From the IMG/VR virus record IMGVR_UViG_3300032246_000450, positions 1-41,527 of that record: DNA of 41,527 bases. The stretch is one strand, 5' to 3'. The translations under genes and the position numbers were made by a program. The notes below the pieces were generated by a model. It searched no databases. It was not told the DNA's origin and was given only the letters and a program-made list of their open reading frames with translations. Below are positions 25,135 through 31,882 of the stretch, piece by piece; position 1 is the first letter of the stretch; each line of letters starts with the position of its first letter. This DNA comes from a virus.

Positions 25135-25147
25135 CTAACATTGTTAG
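25135..25147. repeat. 13-bp palindrome, copy 2 (central T)
   Basis: Exact CTAACATTGTTAG between the genes at 24944-25117 and 25150-25953. Read leftward it contains an ATG (25141) in frame with the downstream gene. Confidence 0.95.
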
Positions 25148-25149
25148 GT

Positions 25150-25953
25150 CTACATTGTGATTACATATACATCTTCAGTTACTCGGCAACCTATGTCCTC
25201 GATACATTGCTCTATCTCTACAAGTTTGAGCATACCTAGCTTAGCCCGATACTCTTCGGGTAGCGTAGTATCCATGTAATGTTGGACATTGTCAAGAGCT
25301 TTTACTAGGTATCCACCCTTATGTATGGCAATATACACACCATTGTTATTTATCTTCTTGCCAATAGTTTCTAGTACTTTAGTTTGATTACGTATTTCCT
25401 CATACGAATCTAAGTCTACACGTTTTCCTACGCCTTCAATATACGCATTGAATGTTTCTCTGTGTACAGAGAGGGCAAACCTGTTTATGTCAGATCTAAG
25501 ATTGCGCATATACTCATTTGCTCTTTCTGCTTTCCTGTATCGTTGGCTCTCCACTACACGTTTTGCTTTATCCACATGCTCAGCCATGATCTTGGCTATA
25601 GACTTAGGCACAAAGTGTTTCTGCGCTTCTCTTATGGCTTTCTTAGGATCGCTAGTGACAATGTGATCCTTGCGACTACCTATCGACTCGGCCTGTACCA
25701 ATACCGCATACTTACCCGATCTATTAGAATAGTCATGCTTGAGACCACCAACTCTTTGCTCATCCACATGAACGTGAAACCTATCCATTCTGTATGTATC
25801 GTGACCCATAGATTCACCGATTAGCTGCCATGCAGGGTTAGTGGTAGCTAACGCATACACAACCTCCTCCAATGGTTTAGGAATGTGATACAAGTTTTTA
25901 TCTGTCCCTTGCATCTTCTTTACAGTTACATTGCTCAATAACATTGGGTTCAT
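25150..25953 (-). CDS. Conserved phage protein, unknown (267 aa)
   Basis: GAGGT lies 6 nt before the ATG. The product starts MNPMLLSNVTVKKMQGTDKN and is alternately beta-rich and helical, with a long basic helix region (residues ~115-165, KHFVPKSIAKIMAEHVDKAK...). No catalytic motif stands out. The ATG overlaps the stop of the 54-aa gene upstream. I cannot assign a function. Confidence 0.6.
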   Translation of the reverse strand: MNPMLLSNVTVKKMQGTDKNLYHIPKPLEEVVYALATTNPAWQLIGESMGHDTYRMDRFHVHVDEQRVGGLKHDYSNRSGKYAVLVQAESIGSRKDHIVTSDPKKAIREAQKHFVPKSIAKIMAEHVDKAKRVVESQRYRKAERANEYMRNLRSDINRFALSVHRETFNAYIEGVGKRVDLDSYEEIRNQTKVLETIGKKINNNGVYIAIHKGGYLVKALDNVQHYMDTTLPEEYRAKLGMLKLVEIEQCIEDIGCRVTEDVYVITM

Positions 25954-26114
25954 TTTAATACCTCAATAATAGTTGCAGTTACCAATACGATAGCATTCAA
26001 AGGATCTGATGCCAGAACCTCTATTTGATTGCCGTGTTTATCTTCCACAATATGCGGAACTTTCTCTAGCTTGTCGCTCTCGATTGTGTTTGGATATTTA
26101 GTCCATGCTTTCAT
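25950..26114 (-). CDS. Small protein, 54 aa, unknown
   Basis: ATG at 26114 with GGAG about 8 nt upstream. MKAWTKYPNTIESDKLEKVP ... KHGNQIEVLASDPLNAIVLV; its stop overlaps the next ATG (ATGA). It has a beta-rich look and no recognised domain. Confidence 0.6.
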   Translation of the reverse strand: MKAWTKYPNTIESDKLEKVPHIVEDKHGNQIEVLASDPLNAIVLVTATIIEVLK

Positions 26115-26128
26115 TTGTTATCTCCAGT

Positions 26129-26509
26129 TTAAATGTTGATGTCTACTACTCGACTGATATTTAGTACATTGTCAGCACCATCAGATTCATTAGCCTCAAT
26201 GTCGTTCAACTCCTCTCCTATACGCACGAACTCATAAGCCCATGTCAGCTCGCTACCATCCTTATCAGCCAACTCTTTGAACTGCTCGATCATTTCATTG
26301 AACTCAATAACGTCTTCATAAGTGTCGTACCATTTCACATCATCGGCTTGAAACAAAATGTATTTGTCGCCGTTCGTTTTCTCATCCTCTTTAAAAGATT
26401 CTTTTACCCATTGGCTTTTAATGTTCTCGTCTATGAATAGCTTCATAGTTGGATAGTCTTCAGGTTTGTGGCAATAAAACACTGCCGTCACTTCGCTTCT
26501 GTAACCCAT
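26129..26509 (-). CDS. Conserved phage protein beginning MGYRSEV, unknown
   Basis: 126 aa with AGGAGG before the ATG. The start MGYRSEVTAVFYCHKPEDYP and a following pattern of beta strands and acidic helices (VKWYDTYEDVIEFNEMIEQF) recall a family common in phages of many hosts, without known function. It is strongly acidic. Confidence 0.65.
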   Translation of the reverse strand: MGYRSEVTAVFYCHKPEDYPTMKLFIDENIKSQWVKESFKEDEKTNGDKYILFQADDVKWYDTYEDVIEFNEMIEQFKELADKDGSELTWAYEFVRIGEELNDIEANESDGADNVLNISRVVDINI

Positions 26510-26518
26510 ACTAACCTC

Positions 26519-27370
26519 CTACCAATCGAACTTGCCAATGATCGCATCAACCTTCTGCTTGAGGTTCTCACGTACGACCGCCATCTGTTTGATATCCTCG
26601 ATGTCTTTACCTACTAACGCACGCTCAAGGTCTTGCCTAGCTTCTTCTAGCTTCGGATCGTTGGTCACATTGAGCTTGGTCAACAGCCCACACAAGTCTT
26701 GCGCATTCGTTAGTAGACTGTCGTGATAACGCTTCTTCTCATCATCTCCGTTGTCGGTTAGCTTCTCAGACATTGCAGTTAGCGTAGTATGCAAACGCTC
26801 CCAAGGTGCTTTCATCGCATCGGCAAGTCTCTCGCTGAACTTGGACTCGTACTGTGTTTTGATGTCCTCAAGGTCTGAATTACTAACGTCTAATCTAAAG
26901 TCACCACTCTCGGGGATAGGGTCAACTGATCTTCTGAATCCGAACTTACCCTTAACGTCCTCCAACTCAGGATAGTCGCTTGCCTTGTACATTGTGCCTA
27001 GACTCAGACTAGCATCCTGTACCAATTGTGGATACATGACGAAGAAGTTACTGCACATCATGTTGAATGTATGCTCATGCGCATCCATCGTCTGCTTGTA
27101 CTCCATGAATAGCTTAGTAGGTAGAAGTCTCTGACCCTTGTCTGCCCAAGGCAATGTATGTTGATTGTGATACAGACGAATTCGGGCGGCGAACTTGTCA
27201 ATATCTTTACGCATACTCGTACCCGCAAAAAGATTCTTCTTGGTTTGGCTGGCATCACGCACTGCTGATGCGTTAGTATTCACTGCGTCGGTCGTTTCTC
27301 GATCAACCTTACTCGCAGGCCATACGCTGATATTCAACTCTACTAAAACTGCTGATGAACTGATACTCAT
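26519..27370 (-). CDS. DUF3150-like protein of the MoxR/VWA cassette
   Basis: 283 aa with AGGAGA before the ATG. The N-terminus AVLVELNISVWPASKVDRET, the middle LPWADKGQRLLPTKLFMEYK and the C-terminus KLNVTNDPKLEEARQDLERA match my recollection of the DUF3150 family, which often lies beside a CobS/MoxR-like ATPase and a VWA protein in phages. The protein is largely helical. Its closeness to the two genes upstream (27803 and 29018) supports a joint role, for example as the substrate-binding or adaptor subunit. The domain name is tentative. Confidence 0.6.
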   Translation of the reverse strand: MSISSSAVLVELNISVWPASKVDRETTDAVNTNASAVRDASQTKKNLFAGTSMRKDIDKFAARIRLYHNQHTLPWADKGQRLLPTKLFMEYKQTMDAHEHTFNMMCSNFFVMYPQLVQDASLSLGTMYKASDYPELEDVKGKFGFRRSVDPIPESGDFRLDVSNSDLEDIKTQYESKFSERLADAMKAPWERLHTTLTAMSEKLTDNGDDEKKRYHDSLLTNAQDLCGLLTKLNVTNDPKLEEARQDLERALVGKDIEDIKQMAVVRENLKQKVDAIIGKFDW

Positions 27371-27510
27371 TTTGTTTCTCCTGATATTTCGTTGTAGACT
27401 ACCCTGATTACTTGCACATTGGTTGGTAGGTTGTGTGCCTCACACATACCCTCCCACGCTCTCAGACTGAACTCATCTCGATACAAATATAAAACCCCTG
27501 TTACTTTCAT
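27367..27510 (-). CDS. Small protein, 47 aa, unknown
   Basis: ATG at 27510 with AAGGAG 5 nt upstream. MKVTGVLYLYRDEFSLRAWE ... VVYNEISGETK; its stop overlaps the ATG of the DUF3150-like gene (ATGA), so it is probably translated with it. No domain recognised. Confidence 0.6.
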   Translation of the reverse strand: MKVTGVLYLYRDEFSLRAWEGMCEAHNLPTNVQVIRVVYNEISGETK

Positions 27511-27519
27511 AATTTCTCC

Positions 27520-27771
27520 TTATGGTTTGACTGGTTTACCCGCTAGCTTGGCTAGCCTGTACTTCTCATCACTGATTGTCTTAGCACTGACTGTGCTATC
27601 GTTCGCATACACGTGGTATGTGTGATAGGCTTCACCCAATGTGTTACCCTTATCGTCTTTGGATATGTAGCGCTCCTCATATCTCTCCGAATTCCCTAGT
27701 ATCTCTAACATTGTTAGGGCATCCTTGGTCGGTACAACATAGTCGGTGTACCCAAAAGTTACTATCATCAT
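27520..27771 (-). CDS. Small protein, unknown (83 aa)
   Basis: The start at 27771 (MMIVTFGYTDYVVPTKDALT) has AAGGGG about 7 nt upstream; a longer reading from 27849 has no ribosome site. One 13-bp palindrome copy (27705-27717) lies in the coding region and encodes Leu-Thr-Met-Leu. The protein has a beta-rich start and a Lys-rich end. Unknown function. Confidence 0.6.
   Translation of the reverse strand: MMIVTFGYTDYVVPTKDALTMLEILGNSERYEERYISKDDKGNTLGEAYHTYHVYANDSTVSAKTISDEKYRLAKLAGKPVKP
27705..27717. repeat. 13-bp palindrome, copy 3 (central T)
   Basis: Exact copy inside the coding region of the 83-aa gene 27520-27771, where it encodes Leu-Thr-Met-Leu. Confidence 0.95.
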
Positions 27772-27802
27772 ATTGTTCCCCTTCTGTTTACTTAAGTTAA
27801 TG

Positions 27803-29002
27803 TTAATCTTTGATATGAATAGTCTTGCCGTTCGGTGAAACTGCATCATTACCTCCTACGATTACCCACAGAATAGGTGCAGTCCAGTCGTTGCCCCAGT
27901 CACCGCCTACGTATCCGTCGGTAAGCACAATGATGCACTCGGGCTTGATGTCCTTCTCCTTCAGATATGTAGAGACTACTGATGGTTCAGTCCCCCCTCC
28001 GTCTTTCGGTTTAGTGGAATCAGTTATTCCTGCTACTTCAGACCCTTCGTATTCTTCGTGAGCCACAACCGCTGAACCCCAATAGATTAAGTCAATCTTC
28101 TCGGGATGCACTTCCTCTGCTACACCTTTGACCTCGGATAAGAACTCAGCCAACTCTTTCCCTCCGATTGACCCTGACGCATCGATGGCAATCACGATGT
28201 GCCCAACCCTTTCACCTATCATGCTAGGCATATACACGCCTGTGGATAAGAACCTACGATTCACCTTACGCCATGATGAGGTATCCTTGGCATTGCATGT
28301 AGTTTTGACAAAGTCACGCAACACCTCACGCCAGTCCACTTTGGGTGCAAGCAACTCTTCAAGCTCTCGGTCTCCACCGCCTTTGCCCTTACCCGCAATC
28401 TTTTGTTGAGCCATCAACCCTTGCCTTATGGCTTGGTCAATATCCCTAGCAAGATCACGCTTCTCATCATCGGACATGCCCTTGGTCGCTTCGTCCCAGT
28501 CATGCTCATCGAACCCTTTACCTCCTTCTCCGCCCGATCCATCGTCCTCCTCCTTCAGTATGTCGAACACTTGCTTGGAATTCATACCTCTGAACCTCTC
28601 GTCGATCAAGCCCATCACCTCGCCTTTCTTCAGCCCTGACTTGTACGTAGGCATCTGAATGACTGAGCAATCGGGATCACAATCTCTGAGCATGATGTTG
28701 ATAACGTAGTCACATGCTTGGTTTGCCAACGAATGATTCTCATCATGTATCTTCTTATATGTAGTCAAGTGACGGTACATTTTGTGAGACGCTTCATGTG
28801 CAACTACAAACGCAAGCTCCTTGTCACTTAGCTCTTTGACGAATGCACGCCCGTACTTCTCGTCTCGTCCATTGGTACATGCAGTCGGTGTGTTATCGTC
28901 TACTGACGTACGCCCAACCATTAGGATGCCAGAGAGCAATGCGAACTTCGGTGAACGCATCAAGCTGATCTTAGCCTTTTGAACTTTTCTTTCCTCTAAC
29001 AT
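27803..29002 (-). CDS. Metallopeptidase-like plus VWA domain protein (DUF2201 type)
   Basis: 399 aa. The N-terminal domain carries HEASH (69-73) followed by NQACDYVIN (94-102), the pattern of DUF2201-type putative zinc peptidases. A Gly/Asp linker is at about 150-210. The C-terminal VWA domain has the MIDAS motif DASGS (274-278), GGGT (335-338) and TDG (361-363), predicted to bind a divalent metal and a partner. The ATG at 29002 sits inside a 13-bp palindrome copy, with AAGGAG 6 nt upstream. It is paired with the AAA+ gene 15 bp upstream, like MoxR-VWA chaperone pairs (for example RavA-ViaA). Target unknown. Confidence 0.85.
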   Translation of the reverse strand: MLEERKVQKAKISLMRSPKFALLSGILMVGRTSVDDNTPTACTNGRDEKYGRAFVKELSDKELAFVVAHEASHKMYRHLTTYKKIHDENHSLANQACDYVINIMLRDCDPDCSVIQMPTYKSGLKKGEVMGLIDERFRGMNSKQVFDILKEEDDGSGGEGGKGFDEHDWDEATKGMSDDEKRDLARDIDQAIRQGLMAQQKIAGKGKGGGDRELEELLAPKVDWREVLRDFVKTTCNAKDTSSWRKVNRRFLSTGVYMPSMIGERVGHIVIAIDASGSIGGKELAEFLSEVKGVAEEVHPEKIDLIYWGSAVVAHEEYEGSEVAGITDSTKPKDGGGTEPSVVSTYLKEKDIKPECIIVLTDGYVGGDWGNDWTAPILWVIVGGNDAVSPNGKTIHIKD

Positions 29003-29008
29003 TGTTAG
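28996..29008. repeat. 13-bp palindrome, copy 4, containing a start codon
   Basis: Exact copy; the leftward reading ctaacaATGttag holds the start codon (29002-29000) of the metallopeptidase/VWA gene. Any protein bound here would cover the initiation site. Confidence 0.95.
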
Positions 29009-29017
29009 CTCCTTGTA

Positions 29018-30082
29018 TTACAGTAAGTCTTGATTCTTAGCAACCCAGTCGCTGAATGCTTTGCAACTGAACGCTATACTCTGCTTGCTCGGTGTCTTTG
29101 CAATGTTGATCGCAAAGACTGCTTGCCACTCGGCATCGAACCTCTCCAAATACTCCATGAATGGAGTAATCGTCTCCTTCGTCATACGTGCTATCGCACC
29201 GAATACTACGATGGCACATGCCCCCGCCGATGTCGGTATGCTCGTAGTCTTAGGGTTAGCAATGGTCGCTTCCCATGTCGGTAGCTGATCTGAGAACTCT
29301 ATGTATGCTTGCATATCCCTAGCACCCGATTCACCAATAGCACCCGTCAAGGATGCAATCACAGTATCAGGGTCAAGATGCTTTCTAGACCTAACAATGT
29401 TAGAGGCAGTCTCCAAGGATCTTGGGGATACGAACGCCTTCTGATTGCTTTTGGGTGTGTAGATGTAGGGGTTGTCTCCTTGCCCGCCATCAAGATAACT
29501 TGCCAATACTTGCGGAAACCTATTCACCCATGCAATCACCTCGGGCTCTAGACCTTTGTTGATCGCCCACTCGATCCACTCCTCGGCATCGGGCTTACGT
29601 ATACGTACGGGCACTAAGCGATTACGACTATGTGCTTTCAAGCTATCTCCAACCCCGTCGGTCGTGAGGTTACCCGTCAAAAACACAATTGTATTTTTGG
29701 TGATCGGGATATCGCCCAGTCTAGGATTAGCTTTCTCTAGCATGGGGTGTAGCATATTCTTTACAGGGTCTGCACCCTTGGTGAACTCGTCGAGCATAAT
29801 CACCAGTGGTTTGCCCGCGTGGATCTTGAACCTAGCATTAGGATAATACTTGGTAGTCTTGGACTCGTGGTCGATCACAGGCATCGCAATATCACCTAAG
29901 TCCATGTTCGGCACATCGATGTAGGCATGCTCGTAGCCCATGTCCTTAGCTATACTCTCCAATAGAGATGACTTCCCTATCCCTGGTTCACCTTCAAGGA
30001 GAAAACGGGTCTCGGGGTTTGCTTGAATTAGCTTAGATGCTTGCTTCAAGGTAATTGATTTTCCAAACGTTACTTCTGACAT
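29018..30082 (-). CDS. MoxR/CobS-like AAA+ ATPase
   Basis: 354 aa with AAGGAA before the ATG. Walker A GEPGIGKS (31-38), Walker B VIMLDEF (94-100) and sensor 1 TGN (136-138) are intact. The family works as a hexameric remodelling ATPase together with VWA partners, here the gene just downstream. A palindrome copy (29391-29403) lies within the coding region. A promoter at 30178-30207 and another palindrome copy lie upstream, so the cassette can be separately controlled. Confidence 0.85.
   Translation of the reverse strand: MSEVTFGKSITLKQASKLIQANPETRFLLEGEPGIGKSSLLESIAKDMGYEHAYIDVPNMDLGDIAMPVIDHESKTTKYYPNARFKIHAGKPLVIMLDEFTKGADPVKNMLHPMLEKANPRLGDIPITKNTIVFLTGNLTTDGVGDSLKAHSRNRLVPVRIRKPDAEEWIEWAINKGLEPEVIAWVNRFPQVLASYLDGGQGDNPYIYTPKSNQKAFVSPRSLETASNIVRSRKHLDPDTVIASLTGAIGESGARDMQAYIEFSDQLPTWEATIANPKTTSIPTSAGACAIVVFGAIARMTKETITPFMEYLERFDAEWQAVFAINIAKTPSKQSIAFSCKAFSDWVAKNQDLL
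29391..29403. repeat. 13-bp palindrome, copy 5 (central A)
   Basis: Exact CTAACAATGTTAG inside the AAA+ gene, read there in another frame as Ser-Asn-Ile-Val. Confidence 0.95.
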
Positions 30083-30112
30083 TTTTAGTTCCTTCTTTCT
30101 ACGTTGATATGC

Positions 30113-30125
30113 CTAACAATGTTAG
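30113..30125. repeat. 13-bp palindrome, copy 6 (central A)
   Basis: In the leader between the promoter at 30178-30207 and the AAA+ gene start at 30082. Confidence 0.95.
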
Positions 30126-30177
30126 GGGTTACTGACACAATTCGCTTCGCTCATTCAGATTTTTGATCTTATATAAC

Positions 30178-30207
30178 ATTGTACCACACAATAATAACCA
30201 ATGTCAA
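30178..30207 (-). promoter_or_regulatory. Sigma70-like promoter for the AAA+/VWA cassette
   Basis: Leftward TTGACA (30207-30202), 18-nt spacer and TACAAT (30183-30178), with TGGTAC spanning into the -10. A palindrome copy at 30113-30125 lies in the leader, roughly 50 nt after the predicted start. The same layout occurs at 30887-30915. Confidence 0.7.
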
Positions 30208-30211
30208 GTCT

Positions 30212-30367
30212 TTAGTCCTGACGGAGGACATAAGCCTTCACGGTTTTAAGCGTGGGGTATTGCAAAGCAAACCTTTCTTTTGCTTTCGTCATGCTTCGGC
30301 ATTCGTAGGTTTCTGCAACCCACATGCCAAACCTCGGGCTAAACCCAGTCACATAGTATTTGTTCAT
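30212..30367 (-). CDS. Small protein, 51 aa, unknown
   Basis: ATG at 30367, overlapping the stop of the membrane peptide gene (TAATG), with GGAG about 9 nt upstream. The product MNKYYVTGFSPRFGMWVAET ... KAYVLRQD is basic with a WVAET core. Its stop lies just before the -35 of the promoter for the AAA+ gene. No domain recognised. Confidence 0.55.
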   Translation of the reverse strand: MNKYYVTGFSPRFGMWVAETYECRSMTKAKERFALQYPTLKTVKAYVLRQD

Positions 30368-30453
30368 TAGTTAGGTCTCCACAGTAAAAAGTCTAGGGTT
30401 AGCACAATAAGTGCAATGAGGAAAACAATCCTCGATACAGTTTCAAATTTCAT
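30367..30453 (-). CDS. Membrane micropeptide, 28 aa
   Basis: ATG at 30453 with GAGG 6 nt upstream. MKFETVSRIVFLIALIVLTL... is a single hydrophobic helix ending FLLWRPN. It overlaps both neighbours (11 bp with the 48-aa gene, 1 base with the 51-aa gene). Its size is at the limit of what can be called from sequence, but the overlap pattern and ribosome site support it. Confidence 0.55.
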   Translation of the reverse strand: MKFETVSRIVFLIALIVLTLDFLLWRPN

Positions 30454-30589
30454 TTTGTGCCTCGATTTCCCCTAACAATGTTAGGGCTTCCAATATGTTG
30501 ATATGAGCAAAGTCATAGTTACCCTGCACGATGTTGCTCTCGGCTTCCTTGATAAGCTCGATTGCCATGATGTAATCGCCTTCAGTCAT
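30443..30589 (-). CDS. Small acidic protein, 48 aa, unknown
   Basis: ATG at 30589 with AAGGAG 8 nt upstream, overlapping the stop of the zinc-ribbon gene. MTEGDYIMAIELIKEAESNI ... EALTLLGEIEAQNEI is a pair of amphipathic helices. A palindrome copy (30472-30484) is in frame and encodes Leu-Thr-Leu-Leu. Confidence 0.6.
   Translation of the reverse strand: MTEGDYIMAIELIKEAESNIVQGNYDFAHINILEALTLLGEIEAQNEI
30472..30484. repeat. 13-bp palindrome, copy 7 (central A)
   Basis: Inside the 48-aa gene 30443-30589, encoding Leu-Thr-Leu-Leu, just upstream of the membrane micropeptide start. Confidence 0.95.
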
Positions 30590-30807
30590 GCTCGGTTCTC
30601 CTTGGGATTAGTCTGTCTAAGTGTTGCGGGTGCTGACGTAGAGGTAACAAACATATAATTGCCTTTTGTGTACTCTTGGATTACGCACCATGATGCACGC
30701 TCTGCTATCGCTTGGTCTTCACCACAGAATAGGCATCGCTTGTATCCAAGTGCCCATCGTTCGATGTGGATCTCATCTCCGCAGTCTAAGCATTCTTTCC
30801 AGTCCAT
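30586..30807 (-). CDS. Small zinc-ribbon protein
   Basis: 73 aa with AAAGGA before the ATG. C6-x2-C9 and C25-x2-C28 (CLDCGDE ... CLFCGEDQA) form a four-Cys zinc ribbon, followed by a flexible tail. Such proteins in phages are often regulatory or RNA/DNA-binding. It is the first gene after the promoter at 30887-30915 and a leader palindrome (30829-30841). Confidence 0.7.
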   Translation of the reverse strand: MDWKECLDCGDEIHIERWALGYKRCLFCGEDQAIAERASWCVIQEYTKGNYMFVTSTSAPATLRQTNPKENRA

Positions 30808-30828
30808 AAAAGTCCTTTGTAGTTAGTC

Positions 30829-30841
30829 CTAACAATGTTAG
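30829..30841. repeat. 13-bp palindrome, copy 8 (central A)
   Basis: In the leader between the promoter at 30887-30915 and the zinc-ribbon gene start at 30807. Confidence 0.95.
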
Positions 30842-30886
30842 GGGGTTGATTTGAGCAAGAAAAGAATTTCCTTTGCTTCAGCCTAT

Positions 30887-30915
30887 ATTGTACCACTAAG
30901 TTATACAAATGTCAA
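30887..30915 (-). promoter_or_regulatory. Sigma70-like promoter for the zinc-ribbon gene and downstream genes
   Basis: Leftward TTGACA (30915-30910), 17-nt spacer, TACAAT (30892-30887): near-consensus on all counts. The palindrome copy at 30829-30841 lies about 40-50 nt after the predicted start, the same relation as at the 30178 promoter. Confidence 0.75.
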
Positions 30916-31431
30916 GTCTTTGGTCATAGCTTTGGTCTGAGGGGGGACTAGAGCGACTTTAAAGTTATACACAAGCTAAAGTATTACTAAGAACTCTAGA
31001 ACTACATAGGAAGTGTCGTTGCGCCATGTTTGTGGCACAATGTAATGTATGTTACGATTTTGAAAATGTGGACAATCTGTGCATAACGTTTGTAAGTGCT
31101 TGATTTGCAATAAAAAAAAAGAGTGTGTTATGAAAGTTACAAAGTTATAGTTTTTTTTATATGATATCTAAAGAGGGGTTGTGGGACAAATTGCACTTGC
31201 TGACTTGCTTGCGCTTTCACTTTGCTTTGGCTACACTCAATTTGGTAAAAAAACGTAACATGTAACATTACTTATAAATCAACAACTTACGAGCGAGCTG
31301 TAAATAACAACAGTGCTTTTTTCGTAACATTAGGCATAACATTAGCCATAGCCAAGGCAAGGAACTGGCATAATTGAATACTGTGTTTATATACACTACA
31401 TAATGGATACGCTAGTAATTGTAAGCGGACG
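30916..31431. other. Long non-coding region, candidate replication origin
   Basis: About 515 bases with no credible gene. DnaA-box-like 9-mers occur at 30965-30973 (TTATACACA, + strand), 31078-31086 (TTATGCACA, - strand) and 31067-31075 (TTGTCCACA, - strand, one mismatch). Nearby A and T tracts (A9 at 31112-31120, T8 at 31151-31158) and generally AT-rich sequence could be an unwinding element. TAACAT units recur further right. An origin fits an otherwise gene-dense phage, but this is an inference. Confidence 0.45.
31325..31348 (+). repeat. Direct repeat TAACATTAGsCA, two tandem copies
   Basis: TAACATTAGGCA (31325-31336) and TAACATTAGCCA (31337-31348). The TAACAT core also occurs twice near 31255-31270 and is the half-site core of the 13-bp palindrome family, so these may be degenerate binding sites or iterons. 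Confidence 0.55.
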
Positions 31432-31456
31432 CAAAAAAGCCCGCACTAGGCGGGCT
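31432..31456 (-). terminator. Intrinsic terminator of the two-gene leader operon
   Basis: AGCCCGC (31438-31444), loop ACTAG and GCGGGCT (31450-31456) make a 7-bp stem; read leftward it is followed by six U (31438-31433). It follows the gene at 31495-31785. The core CCCGCACTAGGCGGG is identical to that of the terminator at 13002-13018. Confidence 0.85.
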
Positions 31457-31460
31457 CGGG

Positions 31461-31473
31461 CTAACATTGTTAG
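31461..31473. repeat. 13-bp palindrome, copy 9 (central T)
   Basis: Between the terminator at 31432-31456 and the end of the gene at 31495. Confidence 0.95.
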
Positions 31474-31494
31474 GTCTATTTTTCGCTTTTAAAA

Positions 31495-31785
31495 TTAAAC
31501 ATTAACACTACGTACGTAATTAGAAACACCTTCGGATTGTGCACGATTGTGCAAGCACCGATCAAAATAAAGATCATGGGCAAACGCAATCCAAAAAGAT
31601 GTGACATAAGAGTAAGGTAAACCATTGTCCTTGAAGAACTTTGCAACCCTTGCACGATGAGGGTTTGTCCTAGTATTACCTTGCAACCCTTCGGATTTTC
31701 CTACACTAAATCTAATCTCATCAAGTAACGCTTGGATCATTTTGTCCTGAGCTACTCTCTCCATGATGTTTACTCTGTTACGCAT
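31495..31785 (-). CDS. Leader-operon protein, unknown (96 aa)
   Basis: The start at 31785 (MRNRVNIMERVAQDKMIQAL) is preferred because AAGGGG lies 6 nt upstream; the ATG at 31800 has none. The protein is basic and helical (RTNPHRARVAKFFKDNGLPY, VTSFWIAFAHDLYFDR) and I do not recognise it. It is flanked by palindrome copies on both sides and followed by a terminator, so it may belong to a regulatory circuit. Confidence 0.6.
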   Translation of the reverse strand: MRNRVNIMERVAQDKMIQALLDEIRFSVGKSEGLQGNTRTNPHRARVAKFFKDNGLPYSYVTSFWIAFAHDLYFDRCLHNRAQSEGVSNYVRSVNV

Positions 31786-31809
31786 AATTTTCCCCTTCAT
31801 TTATTTGGA

Positions 31810-31822
31810 CTAACAATGTTAG
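31810..31822. repeat. 13-bp palindrome, copy 10 (central A)
   Basis: Just upstream of the gene starting at 31785, 16 bp from copy 11 and with the opposite central base. Confidence 0.95.
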
Positions 31823-31838
31823 GACTACTTACATAACC

Positions 31839-31851
31839 CTAACATTGTTAG
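31839..31851. repeat. 13-bp palindrome, copy 11 (central T)
   Basis: Between the two leader-operon genes. The centre-to-centre distance to copy 10 is 29 bp, close to three helical turns, which would favour cooperative binding on one DNA face. Confidence 0.95.
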
Positions 31852-31882
31852 GCTAGGGTTTCCCCTAACCTAACCCTCACCC

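Noticed and set aside
30179-30370. + strand frame of 63 codons
   Set aside because: It covers the leftward promoter and the opposite strand of the well-supported 51-aa gene; it lacks a ribosome site.
31403-31492. Small + strand frame through the terminator at 31432-31456
   Set aside because: It encodes Arg-rich sequence only because it crosses the GC hairpin and the palindrome; no ribosome site, and it opposes the transcription unit.
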